Positions 1 to 7,982 are shown, counted from the stretch's first letter. The stretch is DNA of 22,241 nucleotides from Alphaproteobacteria bacterium (GCA_024279045.1 JAJRRZ010000048.1:1-22241), one strand, 5' to 3'. Made by a program: numbers and translations. Notes: generated by a model from the letters alone, not told the origin.

Positions 1-1
1 C

Positions 2-46
2 CTTGCGCACAAGGCTGGGGCGGCGCTGAAGCAGGAGAATGCCTGA
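2..46 (+). CDS. C-terminal end of an upstream gene, probably an aminotransferase
   Basis: Only the last 14 codons are inside the window (ending KQENA, stop TGA at 44-46). The reading frame is open to the left edge and stops 3 bases before the hom start, so the two genes are probably co-transcribed. In alphaproteobacteria the gene before hom is usually an AlaC/aspartate-type aminotransferase that supplies amino-acid metabolism. That identity is inferred from gene order alone, because the visible residues carry no motif. Confidence 0.45.
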   Translation, partial: LAHKAGAALKQENA

Positions 47-49
47 GTC

Positions 50-1396
50 ATGGGGAAATCTTCCGAAAATCGCCTGAAAATCGCTCTCGCCGGGCTGGGT
101 ACGGTGGGCGTGGGCGTGCTGGATCTGCTGCGCGACAATGCTGATCTGCTGGCGCGGCGCTGTGGCAGGGGCATCGAGGTGGTGGCAGTATCCGCCCGCT
201 CGCGCAACAAGCCACGCGGCGGGCATGACCTGTCTGCCTTGCAGTGGTTCGATGACCCCGTTGCCATGGCCCGCGAGGCCGATATCGACGTGCTGGTGGA
301 GCTGATCGGTGGCGAGGATGGCCCGGCGCGCGCCGCGGTGGAGGCGGCCCTGCAACGTGGCGTGCATGTGGTTACGGCCAACAAGGCGCTGCTGGCGCAC
401 CATGGCGTGGCGCTGGCCAGGCTGGCCGAGGCGAATGGCGTGGCGCTGAACTTCGAGGCCGCCGTGGCCGGGGGCATTCCCATCGTCAAGATGATGCGCG
501 AGAGCATTGCCGGCAATACGGTGAAGCGTGTCTATGGCATCCTCAACGGCACCTGCAACTACATCCTCACCAAGATGGAGGAAGAGGGGCGCGAGTTCGG
601 CGACGTGCTGAAGGAGGCCCAGGAGCTGGGCTATGCGGAGGCCGACCCCACTTTCGACATCGGCGGCTGGGACGCGGCACACAAGCTGGCCATTCTTACG
701 GCGCTGGCCTTCGGCTGCGAGATCGCCATGGACGATGTCTATGTCGAGGGCATAGAGAACGTTACGCTGGACGATATCCGTTACGCGCGGGGGCTGGGCT
801 ATCGCATCAAGCTGCTGGCGGTGGCGGTGGATACCGGCGAAGGCGTGGAACAGCGCGTGCACCCCACGCTGGTGCCCGTTGGCTCGCCCATTGCCGAGGT
901 CAACGGCGTGTTCAACGCGGTGGAGGTGCGTGGTGATTTCGTCGATGACGTGATGCTGGAAGGTCGCGGCGCCGGCGCGCATCCGACGGCTTCCTCCGTG
1001 GTGGCCGACATTGCCGACATTGCACGGGGCGTGCGCGTGCCGCCACTGGGGCTGCCGGTGGAGCGGCTCAGGCCATACGAGCGCGCGCGCATGCGGGCGC
1101 ATCACGGCGGCTATTACGTGGCCATGAACCTGTGGGACAAACCCGGCGAGGTGGCGGCCATTGCACAGGCCTTCGCCGACGAGGGCATTTCCATCGAGAG
1201 CATCGTGCAGAAGGGTGAATCCATCACCCGCAGCGTGCCTCTGCGCGAGCACGAGCGCGAACAGCCCACCGCGCCGTTCATTCTGATCACCCACGACACG
1301 CAGGAAGGCGCCATGCGCGCGGCGCTGGCGCGCATCGAGGCGGAAGGCCACTGCGCCGGCAGCCCGCGCATGATCCGTATCGAGCGCTTCCGCTGA
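50..1396 (+). CDS. hom: Homoserine dehydrogenase
   Basis: Reduces L-aspartate semialdehyde to L-homoserine with NAD(P)H, the branch point toward threonine and methionine, in the cytosol. The 448 residues show the N-terminal Rossmann motif GLGTVGVGV (about residues 16-24), the central catalytic/substrate segment with NGTCNYILTKM and EADPTFDIGGWDAAHK, and a C-terminal ACT regulatory domain (from about YYVAMNLWDKPGEV to the end). The ACT domain suggests feedback control by threonine, as is usual for this monofunctional form. Length is normal for the family. Start ATG 50 has GGAG at 33-36. It is followed after 45 bases by the glpX-like gene and then recJ, a typical alphaproteobacterial order. Confidence 0.96.
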   Translation: MGKSSENRLKIALAGLGTVGVGVLDLLRDNADLLARRCGRGIEVVAVSARSRNKPRGGHDLSALQWFDDPVAMAREADIDVLVELIGGEDGPARAAVEAALQRGVHVVTANKALLAHHGVALARLAEANGVALNFEAAVAGGIPIVKMMRESIAGNTVKRVYGILNGTCNYILTKMEEEGREFGDVLKEAQELGYAEADPTFDIGGWDAAHKLAILTALAFGCEIAMDDVYVEGIENVTLDDIRYARGLGYRIKLLAVAVDTGEGVEQRVHPTLVPVGSPIAEVNGVFNAVEVRGDFVDDVMLEGRGAGAHPTASSVVADIADIARGVRVPPLGLPVERLRPYERARMRAHHGGYYVAMNLWDKPGEVAAIAQAFADEGISIESIVQKGESITRSVPLREHEREQPTAPFILITHDTQEGAMRAALARIEAEGHCAGSPRMIRIERFR

Positions 1397-1441
1397 AGAT
1401 TGTGCCTTGACGTCTGCAAGCCCCTGTGAATGAGGCCCGCC

Positions 1442-2419
1442 ATGCTGGACAGGATGCTCACCATCGAGGTGGCCCGCGCCACGGAAGCGGCGGCCATTGC
1501 CGCGGCCCGGCATCGCGGGTTGGGCGACGAACGCGCCGCGCACGAGGCGGCCATCGCAGTGATGGCGCAGGCCTTCGATGCGCTGGCCATCAGCGGCGAG
1601 GTGGTGGTCGGCGAGGGCGAGGAGGGGCAGGTGCCTGCCCTGTGGCTGGGGCAGGCTCTGGGCGCTGGCGGGCAGGAGGTGGATATTGCCTGCACGGTCA
1701 TCGAGGGGCTCACCCAGGTGGTGAAGGACCTGCCCGAGGCGCTGAGCGTGGCGGCCATTGCCGAGCGCGGCGCGCTGATGAAGGCGCCGCGCGTATACAT
1801 GGAAAAAATCGCCATCGGCCCTGGCTATCCCGACGGGCTGGTGGACCTGGATGCACCCGTGGCGGAAAACCTCTCGCGGCTGGCCGAGGCGAAGGGCGTG
1901 CGCGTGGCCGACATCACCGCCTGTGTGCTCGACAGGCCGCGCCATGCCGCGCTGATTGGCGAGATCCGCGCCGCCGGTGCACGGCTGCGGCTCATCAGCG
2001 ATGGCGACATCGCCGGCATCATTCACACCACCGACCCGGTGGAGACGGGTATCGATATCTACCTCGGCACTGGCGGTGCGCCGCAGGGTGTGCTGGCAGC
2101 CGCCGCGCTGGCCTGCATTGGTGGGCAGATGCAGGGGCGACTGGTCGCGCGTTCCGACGATCATGCCCGCGCCATTGCCCGCGCCGGCATCGACGATCCG
2201 CGCGCGAAGCTCTCCATTGCCGAGATGGTGCGCGGCGATGTCATCTTCGCCGCCACCGGCATTACCGGCGGATCACTGCTCTCGCGCGTGCGCTTCCACA
2301 ACGGGCAGGTGCGCACGCACACGCTGTCCATGCGTTCGCGCACGCACACCATCCGCGAGAGCAAGGTGTTTCGCCGCGTGGCTGGCAACGGCGAGCTTCT
2401 CAACAGCATATTCAGCTGA
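1442..2419 (+). CDS. glpX: GlpX-family (class II fructose-1,6-bisphosphatase) homologue with degenerate active site
   Basis: The 325-residue protein aligns along its full length with GlpX: VTEAAA-like N-terminus, GEGE (57-60), YMEKIAIGPGYP, DRPRHAALI, SDGDIAG, YLGTGGAPQGVLAAAAL and FAATGIT. GlpX hydrolyses fructose-1,6-bisphosphate in gluconeogenesis using a divalent metal. Against the E. coli residues, several key positions are changed: Asp33 is His34, Asp61 is Gly62, the DPIEGT loop reads TVIEGL (Asp85 to Thr85, Thr90 to Leu90) and Glu213 is Gln215. Only Glu57 (Glu58) is kept among the four metal ligands. The frame is intact, so this is not an obvious pseudogene, but FBPase activity is doubtful. 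Start ATG 1442 is preferred over ATG 1430 because GAGG (1432-1435) is well spaced and the family begins MLDR. Confidence 0.9.
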   Translation: MLDRMLTIEVARATEAAAIAAARHRGLGDERAAHEAAIAVMAQAFDALAISGEVVVGEGEEGQVPALWLGQALGAGGQEVDIACTVIEGLTQVVKDLPEALSVAAIAERGALMKAPRVYMEKIAIGPGYPDGLVDLDAPVAENLSRLAEAKGVRVADITACVLDRPRHAALIGEIRAAGARLRLISDGDIAGIIHTTDPVETGIDIYLGTGGAPQGVLAAAALACIGGQMQGRLVARSDDHARAIARAGIDDPRAKLSIAEMVRGDVIFAATGITGGSLLSRVRFHNGQVRTHTLSMRSRTHTIRESKVFRRVAGNGELLNSIFS

Positions 2420-2517
2420 TCCGTCCTCCGGCTTTTCCGGTGCGGCACATGGGCTATGATCCCCGGCAACGGCCCGCTGGGTCCGCGTGATTCGGTTTTT
2501 CCGCACGGGAGGCGCGC

Positions 2518-4347
2518 ATGCTGCTGGTGGCGGCACGGCCAGAGGAAGAAGGGGCGGCGTTTCTCGGCGTGGAGCGCTCCGCAAGCGGGCGGCGCTGGCT
2601 GGCGCGGCTCACCGAGGATGGTGCGCGCACCGCCCTGGCAATGGCTCAGCGCCACGATCTGCCCGATGCACTGGCCCGCGTGCTGGCGGCGCGTGGCGTG
2701 GGGGTGGACGAGGTTCCGGCGCATCTGAACCCCACCCTGCGCGCGCTCATGCCTCGCCCCGAACACCTTCGCGACATGTCCGCCGCCGTGGCGCGGCTGG
2801 CCGATGCCATCGTGGATGCCGAGCATGTGGGCATCATTGGCGATTATGACGTGGATGGAGTCAGCGCCAGCGTTATCGTCTCGGAGTTCGTGGAGCAGGC
2901 AGGCGCGCCGTGCACGGTGCACATTCCGCACCGGCTGGGCGAGGGCTACGGCCCTTCCACACAGGCGGTGGACAGCCTGAAGGCCGCCGGCGCTTCGTTG
3001 TTGATCACGCTCGATTGCGGCGCCATGGCCCACGAGGTGCTGGAATATGCCGCCGCGCAGGGCTTCGACACCATTGTCATCGACCACCACCAGATGGGCA
3101 CGGCCCTGCCGAAAGCGCTGGCGGTGGTCAACCCCAATCGCCCCGACGACGACTCCGGGCTGGGCCACTTGTGCGCTGCTGGCCTGGCCTTCATGCTGGT
3201 GGCGGCCACGGCGCGTGAACTGGCGCAACGCGGTCATCTGGCCAGGCGTCAGGACGTCTTGCGCTGGCTGGATTTGGTGGCGCTGGCCACGGTGTGCGAC
3301 GTGATGCCCCTGCGCGGGCTGAACCGCGCCTTCGTGCGCCAGGGGCTGAAGGTGCTCGGCAGCCGCGCGCGCATCGGTCTGGCCGCACTGGCAGATGCCG
3401 CCCGCGCTCCGCGCCAGCCGGACGCCTACACCCTGGGCTTCGTGCTCGGCCCGCGCATCAATGCCGCAGGGCGCATTGGCCATGCCTCTGATGCCTTGGC
3501 GCTGCTGAAGGCCTCTTCCATGCATGAGGCGCAGAAGCTCGCGGCGAAACTGGAGCAGATGAACCGCGCCCGGCAGGAACTGGAGCAGACATTGCTGCAG
3601 GTCGCCGCCGCACAGGCGCAGAAGCTGCTCGACGAACGGGGCAGGGGGGTGATTGTCGTGCATGGCGGCGAGGACTGGCATCCCGGCGTGCTGGGGCTGG
3701 TGGCGGCGCGGCTGAAGGAGCGTTTCAACCTGCCCGCCGTGGCGCTGGGGCTGGACCCCGCGCGCGGCCAGCTCACCGGGTCGGCCCGTTCCGTGCCCGG
3801 CGTGGACATTGGCCGCGCCGTGGCCCGCGCCGTGGCCGCCGGGGTGCTGGCGAAAGGCGGCGGGCATGCCATGGCCGCCGGCATGGCGCTGCCGCCGGGG
3901 CAGGAGGCGGCGGCGGGCGTGGCGCGCTTGCGCGACTTCCTCGATGCCGAGCTGGCCGAAGAACTCGCTGCCGTGCCGGAGTTTCCGCACCTGAAGGTGG
4001 ATGCCGTGCTCACCGCCGGTGGCGCCACGCGCGCCCTGCTGGAGCAACTGGAGCAGGCCGGCCCCTTCGGCGCGGGCAACCCGGCGCCGGTGTTCGCCTT
4101 CGCCGCGCACCGGCTGGAATGGGTGGACATCGTTGGCGAGAAGCATATCCGCGCCACCCTGCGCGACGGTTCGGGCAACCGCCTGCGGGCCATTGCCTTT
4201 CGCGCCGTGGACACGCCCCTGGGCGAGACCCTGCTCAATGCCCGCGAGGGGGGCGCCTGGCACATCGCGGGCCGTCTGCAGCCGGACGATTACAATGGCC
4301 GCAATGGCGTGCAGTTGCACATCACCGACATCGCTCCGCATGGCTGA
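2518..4347 (+). CDS. recJ: Single-stranded-DNA-specific exonuclease RecJ
   Basis: RecJ degrades single-stranded DNA 5' to 3' in recombination, mismatch and base-excision repair. The 609-residue product has the DHH-superfamily motifs in order: DYDVDGVSAS near residue 109, LDCGA near 166, DHHQMG at 189, then the DHHA1 part with GGGHAMAAGM near 447, and a C-terminal OB-like domain (LDEQL-type to HITDIAPHG). Length is near the usual 560-610. The start ATG 2518 has GGGAGG at 2507-2512. It lies 98 bases behind the glpX-like gene and is probably in the same transcription unit. Its end faces lipB with 54 bases between the two stops. Confidence 0.96.
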   Translation: MLLVAARPEEEGAAFLGVERSASGRRWLARLTEDGARTALAMAQRHDLPDALARVLAARGVGVDEVPAHLNPTLRALMPRPEHLRDMSAAVARLADAIVDAEHVGIIGDYDVDGVSASVIVSEFVEQAGAPCTVHIPHRLGEGYGPSTQAVDSLKAAGASLLITLDCGAMAHEVLEYAAAQGFDTIVIDHHQMGTALPKALAVVNPNRPDDDSGLGHLCAAGLAFMLVAATARELAQRGHLARRQDVLRWLDLVALATVCDVMPLRGLNRAFVRQGLKVLGSRARIGLAALADAARAPRQPDAYTLGFVLGPRINAAGRIGHASDALALLKASSMHEAQKLAAKLEQMNRARQELEQTLLQVAAAQAQKLLDERGRGVIVVHGGEDWHPGVLGLVAARLKERFNLPAVALGLDPARGQLTGSARSVPGVDIGRAVARAVAAGVLAKGGGHAMAAGMALPPGQEAAAGVARLRDFLDAELAEELAAVPEFPHLKVDAVLTAGGATRALLEQLEQAGPFGAGNPAPVFAFAAHRLEWVDIVGEKHIRATLRDGSGNRLRAIAFRAVDTPLGETLLNAREGGAWHIAGRLQPDDYNGRNGVQLHITDIAPHG

Positions 4348-4401
4348 ACTGCTTGCTCCGCGAAGGGCGGAAACGGGCTCGCCCTCGCCGTGGGGCAGCC
4401 C

Positions 4402-5103
4402 TTACGTCTCTTCCACCGGTCCGAAAATGTGTGTGAAATGCCGCTGCAGCGCCGCATCCACTTCCGCCATTTCCACCTCCCGCAATCCCAGCGCGTGTAG
4501 CGACGTTACCCCATGTTCGCGCACGCCGCACGGCACGATCACCTCGTGCTGCCATGACAGATCCGGGTTCACGTTCAGCGCCACCCCATGCCGCGTTATC
4601 CCGCGCGATACCCGCACGCCAATGGCCGCGATCTTCGCTTTCCTGCCATCTTTCCCGCATACCCACACGCCCACATGTTCGTCATCGCGCATGGCCTCCA
4701 CGCCGAAATCGGCCAGTGTGTCGATCAACCACTGCTCCAGCGCTGCCACGAAAGCCCGCACATCGCGCCCGCGCGCGCGCAAGTCCAGCATCAGGTAGAC
4801 CACCCGCTGGCCCGGCCCGTGCCACGTATATTGTCCGCCGCGCCCCGTGCGATACACGGGCAAGGCATCCGCCTTCAGCAAGTCCTCCCGCCGCGCGCTG
4901 CTGCCGGCGGTGATCAGCGCCGGGTGCTCCAGCAACCATGCCTCTTCCGCCGCATCTCCCTCCGCCACGCGCGCCGCCACCTCGTCCATGCGCCGCATGG
5001 CCTGCTCGTAGTCCACCAGCCCCTCACTCACATACCAGCACACCGGCGCATCACGCCACAGCCGCCGCGCGCGGGCCAGCTCGCCTCGCAGGCATTCGCG
5101 CAT
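4402..5103 (-). CDS. lipB: Octanoyl-[acyl-carrier-protein]--protein N-octanoyltransferase (lipoate biosynthesis)
   Basis: LipB moves the octanoyl group from acyl carrier protein to lipoyl domains, the first step of lipoate synthesis. The product (233 residues from this start) shows RTGRGGQYTWHGPGQ (about 86-99), the catalytic lysine in KIAAIG (Lys157), TRHGVALNVNPDLS and the catalytic cysteine in IVPCGV (Cys192), followed by VTSLHALG. All expected residues are present. Start: ATG at 5103 is preceded by AAGAGG about 8 bases upstream. An in-frame GTG at 5145 would add 14 residues but has a poorly placed ribosome site. The gene is convergent with recJ and lies 88 bases from the tRNA-Leu gene. 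Confidence 0.95.
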   Translation of the reverse strand: MRECLRGELARARRLWRDAPVCWYVSEGLVDYEQAMRRMDEVAARVAEGDAAEEAWLLEHPALITAGSSARREDLLKADALPVYRTGRGGQYTWHGPGQRVVYLMLDLRARGRDVRAFVAALEQWLIDTLADFGVEAMRDDEHVGVWVCGKDGRKAKIAAIGVRVSRGITRHGVALNVNPDLSWQHEVIVPCGVREHGVTSLHALGLREVEMAEVDAALQRHFTHIFGPVEET

Positions 5104-5191
5104 TGCCTCATCCTCTTGAAAGCTGCCGCCACCCTTGTTAAACACCCCCTCGCGCCCATATCAATGGCGCAGGCGCTTTCGCCCGATCTGT

Positions 5192-5278
5192 GCGGCCGTG
5201 GCGGAACTGGTAGACGCGCAGCGTTGAGGTCGCTGTGGGGGAAACCCCGTGGAAGTTCGAATCTTCTCGGCCGCACCA
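5192..5278 (+). tRNA. tRNA-Leu (anticodon GAG)
   Basis: An 87-base class II tRNA with encoded CCA. The acceptor stem GCGGCCG pairs with CGGCCGC (5268-5274), A5275 is the discriminator and CCA is 5276-5278. The anticodon stem CAGCG/CGCTG holds the loop TTGAGGT with anticodon GAG at 5226-5228, reading CTC/CTT leucine codons. The long variable arm is GTGGGGGAAACCCCGT, and the T arm contains GTTCGAATC. The four-copy repeat array begins 2 bases after the CCA. Confidence 0.97.
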
Positions 5279-5280
5279 GC

Positions 5281-5627
5281 CACGTAGTGGCTTTCGATTT
5301 TTGCAAACGTAGAGAGTCCTTGGCAAGGCTCTCTCCTTGTCCATCAGCCACATTGTCCTTGGTACCGCTGTGCGCACGTAGTGGCTTTTGACTTCTGCAA
5401 ACTTAGAGAGTCCTTGGCTGGCTCTTTCCTTGTCCATCAGCCGCATTGTCCTTGGTACCGCTGTGCGCACGTAGTGGCTTTTGACTTTTGCAAACGTAGA
5501 GAGTCCCTGGCAAGGCTCTCTCCTTGTCCATCAGCCGCATTGTTCTTGGCGTCGCCGTGCGCACGTAGTGGCTTTTGACTTTTGCAAACGTAGAGAGTCC
5601 CTGGCAAGGCTCTCTCCTTGTCCATCA
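5281..5627 (+). repeat. Four tandem copies of a ~94-bp hairpin-bearing unit behind tRNA-Leu
   Basis: Units start at 5281, 5375, 5468 and 5562, each with CACGTAGTGGCTTT. The period is 94, 93 and 94 bases; the fourth copy is partial and loses similarity after about 5627. Each full unit holds a TTGCAAAC[GT] box, then a hairpin in which AGAGAG pairs with CTCTCT around CCTTG-G-CAAGG (5311-5334 in unit 1), and ends ATTGTYCTTGG. Unit 2 has small deletions in the hairpin. The period is not a multiple of three, so the repeated peptides seen on the minus strand are not coding. No tRNA 3' end is repeated inside the unit. The array may be transcribed together with the tRNA. Function unknown. Confidence 0.93.
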
Positions 5628-5692
5628 CCCATATCGCTCATGTCGCTGCCAGACTTTGCTATTCCCGTGCCGCCTGCGAGCCATGTCCGGGC

Positions 5693-5736
5693 ATCTGTTG
5701 TTAATCCGCCACGCAAGGGTTATGCCTGCAACAGAT
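5693..5736 (+). promoter_or_regulatory. Possible mgtE promoter inside an 8-bp inverted repeat
   Basis: TTGTTA (5698-5703) and TATGCC (5721-5726) are 17 bases apart, a weak sigma70-like pair. They are bracketed by the perfect inverted repeat ATCTGTTG (5693-5700) and CAACAGAT (5729-5736), which could be an operator or a leader stem. I see no M-box-type magnesium riboswitch in the short leader. The promoter match is weak. Confidence 0.3.
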
Positions 5737-5755
5737 ACCAACCAGCGAGGGCGAC

Positions 5756-7174
5756 ATGGCGCAAACGCGCAATGACGATACGGCCATTCTGGAGCGCACC
5801 CCCGCGGTGCCGCCACTGCGCGATGACGATGGCGCCATCGCGCCGGAGTTTCTGCGTGCTGTCGAACAGGCCCTGCGCAATGACGAGGTCGATACCCTCA
5901 AGCTGCTGGTTGGCGAGCTGCACGAGGCCGACCTCGCCGATGTCATCGAGCTGCTCGACCATGACGACCGGCTGCGGTTGATTCGCCTGCTGGGGCGGCA
6001 GTTCGACGTGGAGGCGCTCAGCGAGCTGGACGAGCCGGTGCGCGACGAGCTGATCGACGCGCTGCCCGCGCACATCATCGCCCGCGCCGTGCGCAAGCTG
6101 GAAACCGACGATGCCGCCTGGCTGCTGGAAGAGCTGCCCGAGCAGGAAAAGCGTGAAATCCTCGCCCGCGTGCCCACCGCCGACCGCATCGCCGTGGAGC
6201 GCGCCCTGCATTATGACGAAGACAGCGCCGGGCGGCACATGCAGTCGGTATTCGTTGCCGTGCCGGAGTATTGGAACGTCGGTAAAGTCATCGATTACCT
6301 GCGTACCGAGGACGATCTGCCCGACGAGTTCTTCGAAATCTACGTTGTCGACCCGCGCTTTCACGTGCGCGGCACGGTGCGCACTGCGCGTTTGTTGCGT
6401 ACGCCGCGAGAAAAACCCATCACCGACATCATGGAGCAGCCACCGGCGGTGTTCAACGTGCACGACGACATCGAGAATGTCGCGCGGCAGTTCGAACACT
6501 ACAACCTCGTCTCCGCGCCGGTGGTGGATGATTCCGGCAGGCTCGTCGGTTCGCTCTACATCGACGATATCGTCGATGTGCTGGAGGAAGAGGCGGCGGA
6601 AGACATGCTGGGCATGCACGGTGTGCGCGAGGAGGAAATCCACGACTCGGTGCTCGACATCACCCGCGCGCGCTTCGTCTGGCTGTTCATCAACCTCGGC
6701 ACCGCGGTGCTGGCCTCGTGGGTAATCTCCTGGTTCGACGCCACCATTCAGCAGATGGTGGCGCTGGCCATCCTCATGCCCATCGTCGCTTCCATGGGGG
6801 GCAATGCCGGCACCCAGACCATGGCCGTTACCGTGCGCGCGCTGGCCACCAACGAGATGGGCCGTGCCAACTTCTGGCGCGTGGTATGGCGCGAAACCGC
6901 CGTCGGCCTGCTCAACGGCCTGCTGTTCGCCATCATCATGGGCCTGTTCACCTGGTGGTGGTTCGGCTCCGACCAGCTGGCGCTGATCATTGCCGTGGCC
7001 ATGGTGGTCAACCTGCTGTGTGCGGCCCTGGCCGGCATTCTCATTCCCATCGCGCTGGAAAAGGCCGGGGCCGACCCGGCACTTGCCTCCACCATCTTCG
7101 TTACCACCGTAACCGACGTGGTGGGTTTCTTCGCCTTCCTCGGTCTGGCCGCCTGGTGGCTCGGTACGGGCTAG
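5756..7174 (+). CDS. mgtE: Magnesium transporter/channel MgtE
   Basis: MgtE is an inner-membrane Mg2+ channel gated by cytosolic magnesium. The 472-residue protein shows the family order: an N-terminal helical MgtE_N domain (about 30-150, ending in the PEQEKREILARVP region), a paired CBS domain (about 155-285, with VVDDSGRLVGSLYIDDIVDV), a connecting helix, and a C-terminal domain of about five transmembrane helices with the hallmark MGGNAGTQTMAVTVRAL (from about residue 347). Length is normal. The start ATG 5756 has GAGGG about 7 bases upstream. The gene stands alone, with the tRNA-linked repeat array before it and a long inverted repeat after it. Confidence 0.96.
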   Translation: MAQTRNDDTAILERTPAVPPLRDDDGAIAPEFLRAVEQALRNDEVDTLKLLVGELHEADLADVIELLDHDDRLRLIRLLGRQFDVEALSELDEPVRDELIDALPAHIIARAVRKLETDDAAWLLEELPEQEKREILARVPTADRIAVERALHYDEDSAGRHMQSVFVAVPEYWNVGKVIDYLRTEDDLPDEFFEIYVVDPRFHVRGTVRTARLLRTPREKPITDIMEQPPAVFNVHDDIENVARQFEHYNLVSAPVVDDSGRLVGSLYIDDIVDVLEEEAAEDMLGMHGVREEEIHDSVLDITRARFVWLFINLGTAVLASWVISWFDATIQQMVALAILMPIVASMGGNAGTQTMAVTVRALATNEMGRANFWRVVWRETAVGLLNGLLFAIIMGLFTWWWFGSDQLALIIAVAMVVNLLCAALAGILIPIALEKAGADPALASTIFVTTVTDVVGFFAFLGLAAWWLGTG

Positions 7175-7197
7175 GCTCAGGACCCATAAATTTGCAT

Positions 7198-7315
7198 GGC
7201 ATCCCAAGCCATTTGCGCTGCATATCAGCGCTCTTTTGCCCTTGGAAATACCTACGGGTATTCCCGGCGGACAAAAGAACGCTGATTTTCAAGCAAATGA
7301 CGCATCTACCATGCC
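7198..7315. repeat. Rod-shaped ~118-bp imperfect inverted repeat with TACG loop, candidate structured RNA or MITE
   Basis: Matching arms occur in order: GGCAT (7198-7202)/ATGCC (7311-7315); ATTTGC (7211-7216)/GCAAAT (7293-7298); ATCAGCG (7224-7230)/CGCTGAT (7280-7286); TCTTTTG (7232-7238)/CAAAAGA (7272-7278); and AATACC (7247-7252)/GGTATT (7257-7262) closing a TACG loop. As plus-strand RNA the apex is C(UACG)G, a UNCG-type stable tetraloop. No T-run follows, so it is not a plain terminator. GCTCAGG (7175-7181) and CCTGAGC (7333-7339) also form a possible short terminal inverted repeat around it. It occupies most of the 234-base gap between mgtE and the next gene. Confidence 0.7.
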
Positions 7316-7408
7316 TCTTTACGAGACCAGACCCTGAGCACGGCGCGCTCTTGTTGGCAGGTGTGGCATTTGCGATAGTTCCGGCAGGGCAACCGGTGGA
7401 GGCCAGCC

Positions 7409-7921
7409 ATGCGCGCAATATTGTATCTGGCGGCAATCCTGTTCATCATCACCGGCGCGGCCATGGCGGCGGCGCCTTTCCTGTGGCCGATGAGCGTGGC
7501 GCTGGGCATCAGCATCGGCCAGGGGCTGGGCATCATGCTGGGTGGGTTCGTGTTGCTGGCGCTGGCCGCCGTGCTTGGCGCGCTGGGCAACATCGCCACG
7601 GCGCTGCCGCCGGCTGGTGTTCCAACGCAATCACAGCCGCAACCACAGCCACTACCGCAGCAACAGCCGCGGTCGTCAGAACAAAAACAGTTGCCGGAAC
7701 AACCATCCGGGCCGGTGAACGGCATGGCGGAGAACGAGCTTTCGCGAAACAATCCGCGGGTGGTGGAGGAACGCATGATCGCGGGGCATCGCGCATGGAT
7801 CCTGTCCGATGGCTCCATCGAGGCGGAGCTGGAGCAGGGCAGGCTGATCTTCGAAGGAGAAGAGCACCTGCGGGACTATCTTCGTTCGCTCGACAAACTG
7901 CGCCGCCAGGGGCTGGTATGA
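7409..7921 (+). CDS. Hypothetical membrane protein with Gln/Pro-rich linker
   Basis: Not recognised. The 170-residue product has two hydrophobic segments (about 4-23 and 30-65, rich in Ala/Leu/Gly), then a low-complexity stretch of Gln, Pro and Ser (about 72-100), and a charged C-terminal part (about 110-170) that includes RAWILSDGSIEAELEQGRLIFEG. The latter looks like a small folded domain, possibly beta-rich. The likely topology is two membrane helices with a soluble C-terminal domain on one side. The start ATG 7409 has GGAGG at 7398-7402. It is followed after 61 bases by a HAD hydrolase, possibly in the same transcript. Confidence 0.75.
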   Translation: MRAILYLAAILFIITGAAMAAAPFLWPMSVALGISIGQGLGIMLGGFVLLALAAVLGALGNIATALPPAGVPTQSQPQPQPLPQQQPRSSEQKQLPEQPSGPVNGMAENELSRNNPRVVEERMIAGHRAWILSDGSIEAELEQGRLIFEGEEHLRDYLRSLDKLRRQGLV

Positions 7922-7982
7922 AACCGGCATGAAAGATGTGGGTGGAGCTGCGCGCACACGCGGGGAAACTGGGGTAGGGCAG

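Noticed and set aside
1426..2490. Alternative long plus-strand frame over the glpX-like gene, possibly a frameshifted gene
   Set aside because: The glpX frame is unbroken and matches the family end to end. The other frame gives an Arg/Gly/His-rich sequence with no similarity.
2161..4341. A 726-codon open frame on the minus strand across recJ
   Set aside because: It is antisense to a clear recJ with all DHH motifs. The product is His/Gln/Gly-rich with no domain, as expected from a high-GC shadow frame.
4364..4385. Possible terminator between recJ and lipB
   Set aside because: Only a 6-bp stem (AGGGCG/CGCCCT) with a 10-base loop and no T-run on either strand.
5281..5627. Tandem repeats as a CRISPR array
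   Set aside because: The whole ~94-bp unit is repeated nearly unchanged. There are no short direct repeats separated by unique spacers, and no cas genes nearby.
5640..5755. Magnesium riboswitch (M-box) before mgtE
   Set aside because: The leader is short and I see none of the multi-stem layout of the M-box, only one simple inverted repeat.
5720..7207. A 495-codon open frame on the minus strand across mgtE
   Set aside because: Antisense to a well-supported mgtE; no recognisable motifs and no sensible ribosome site.
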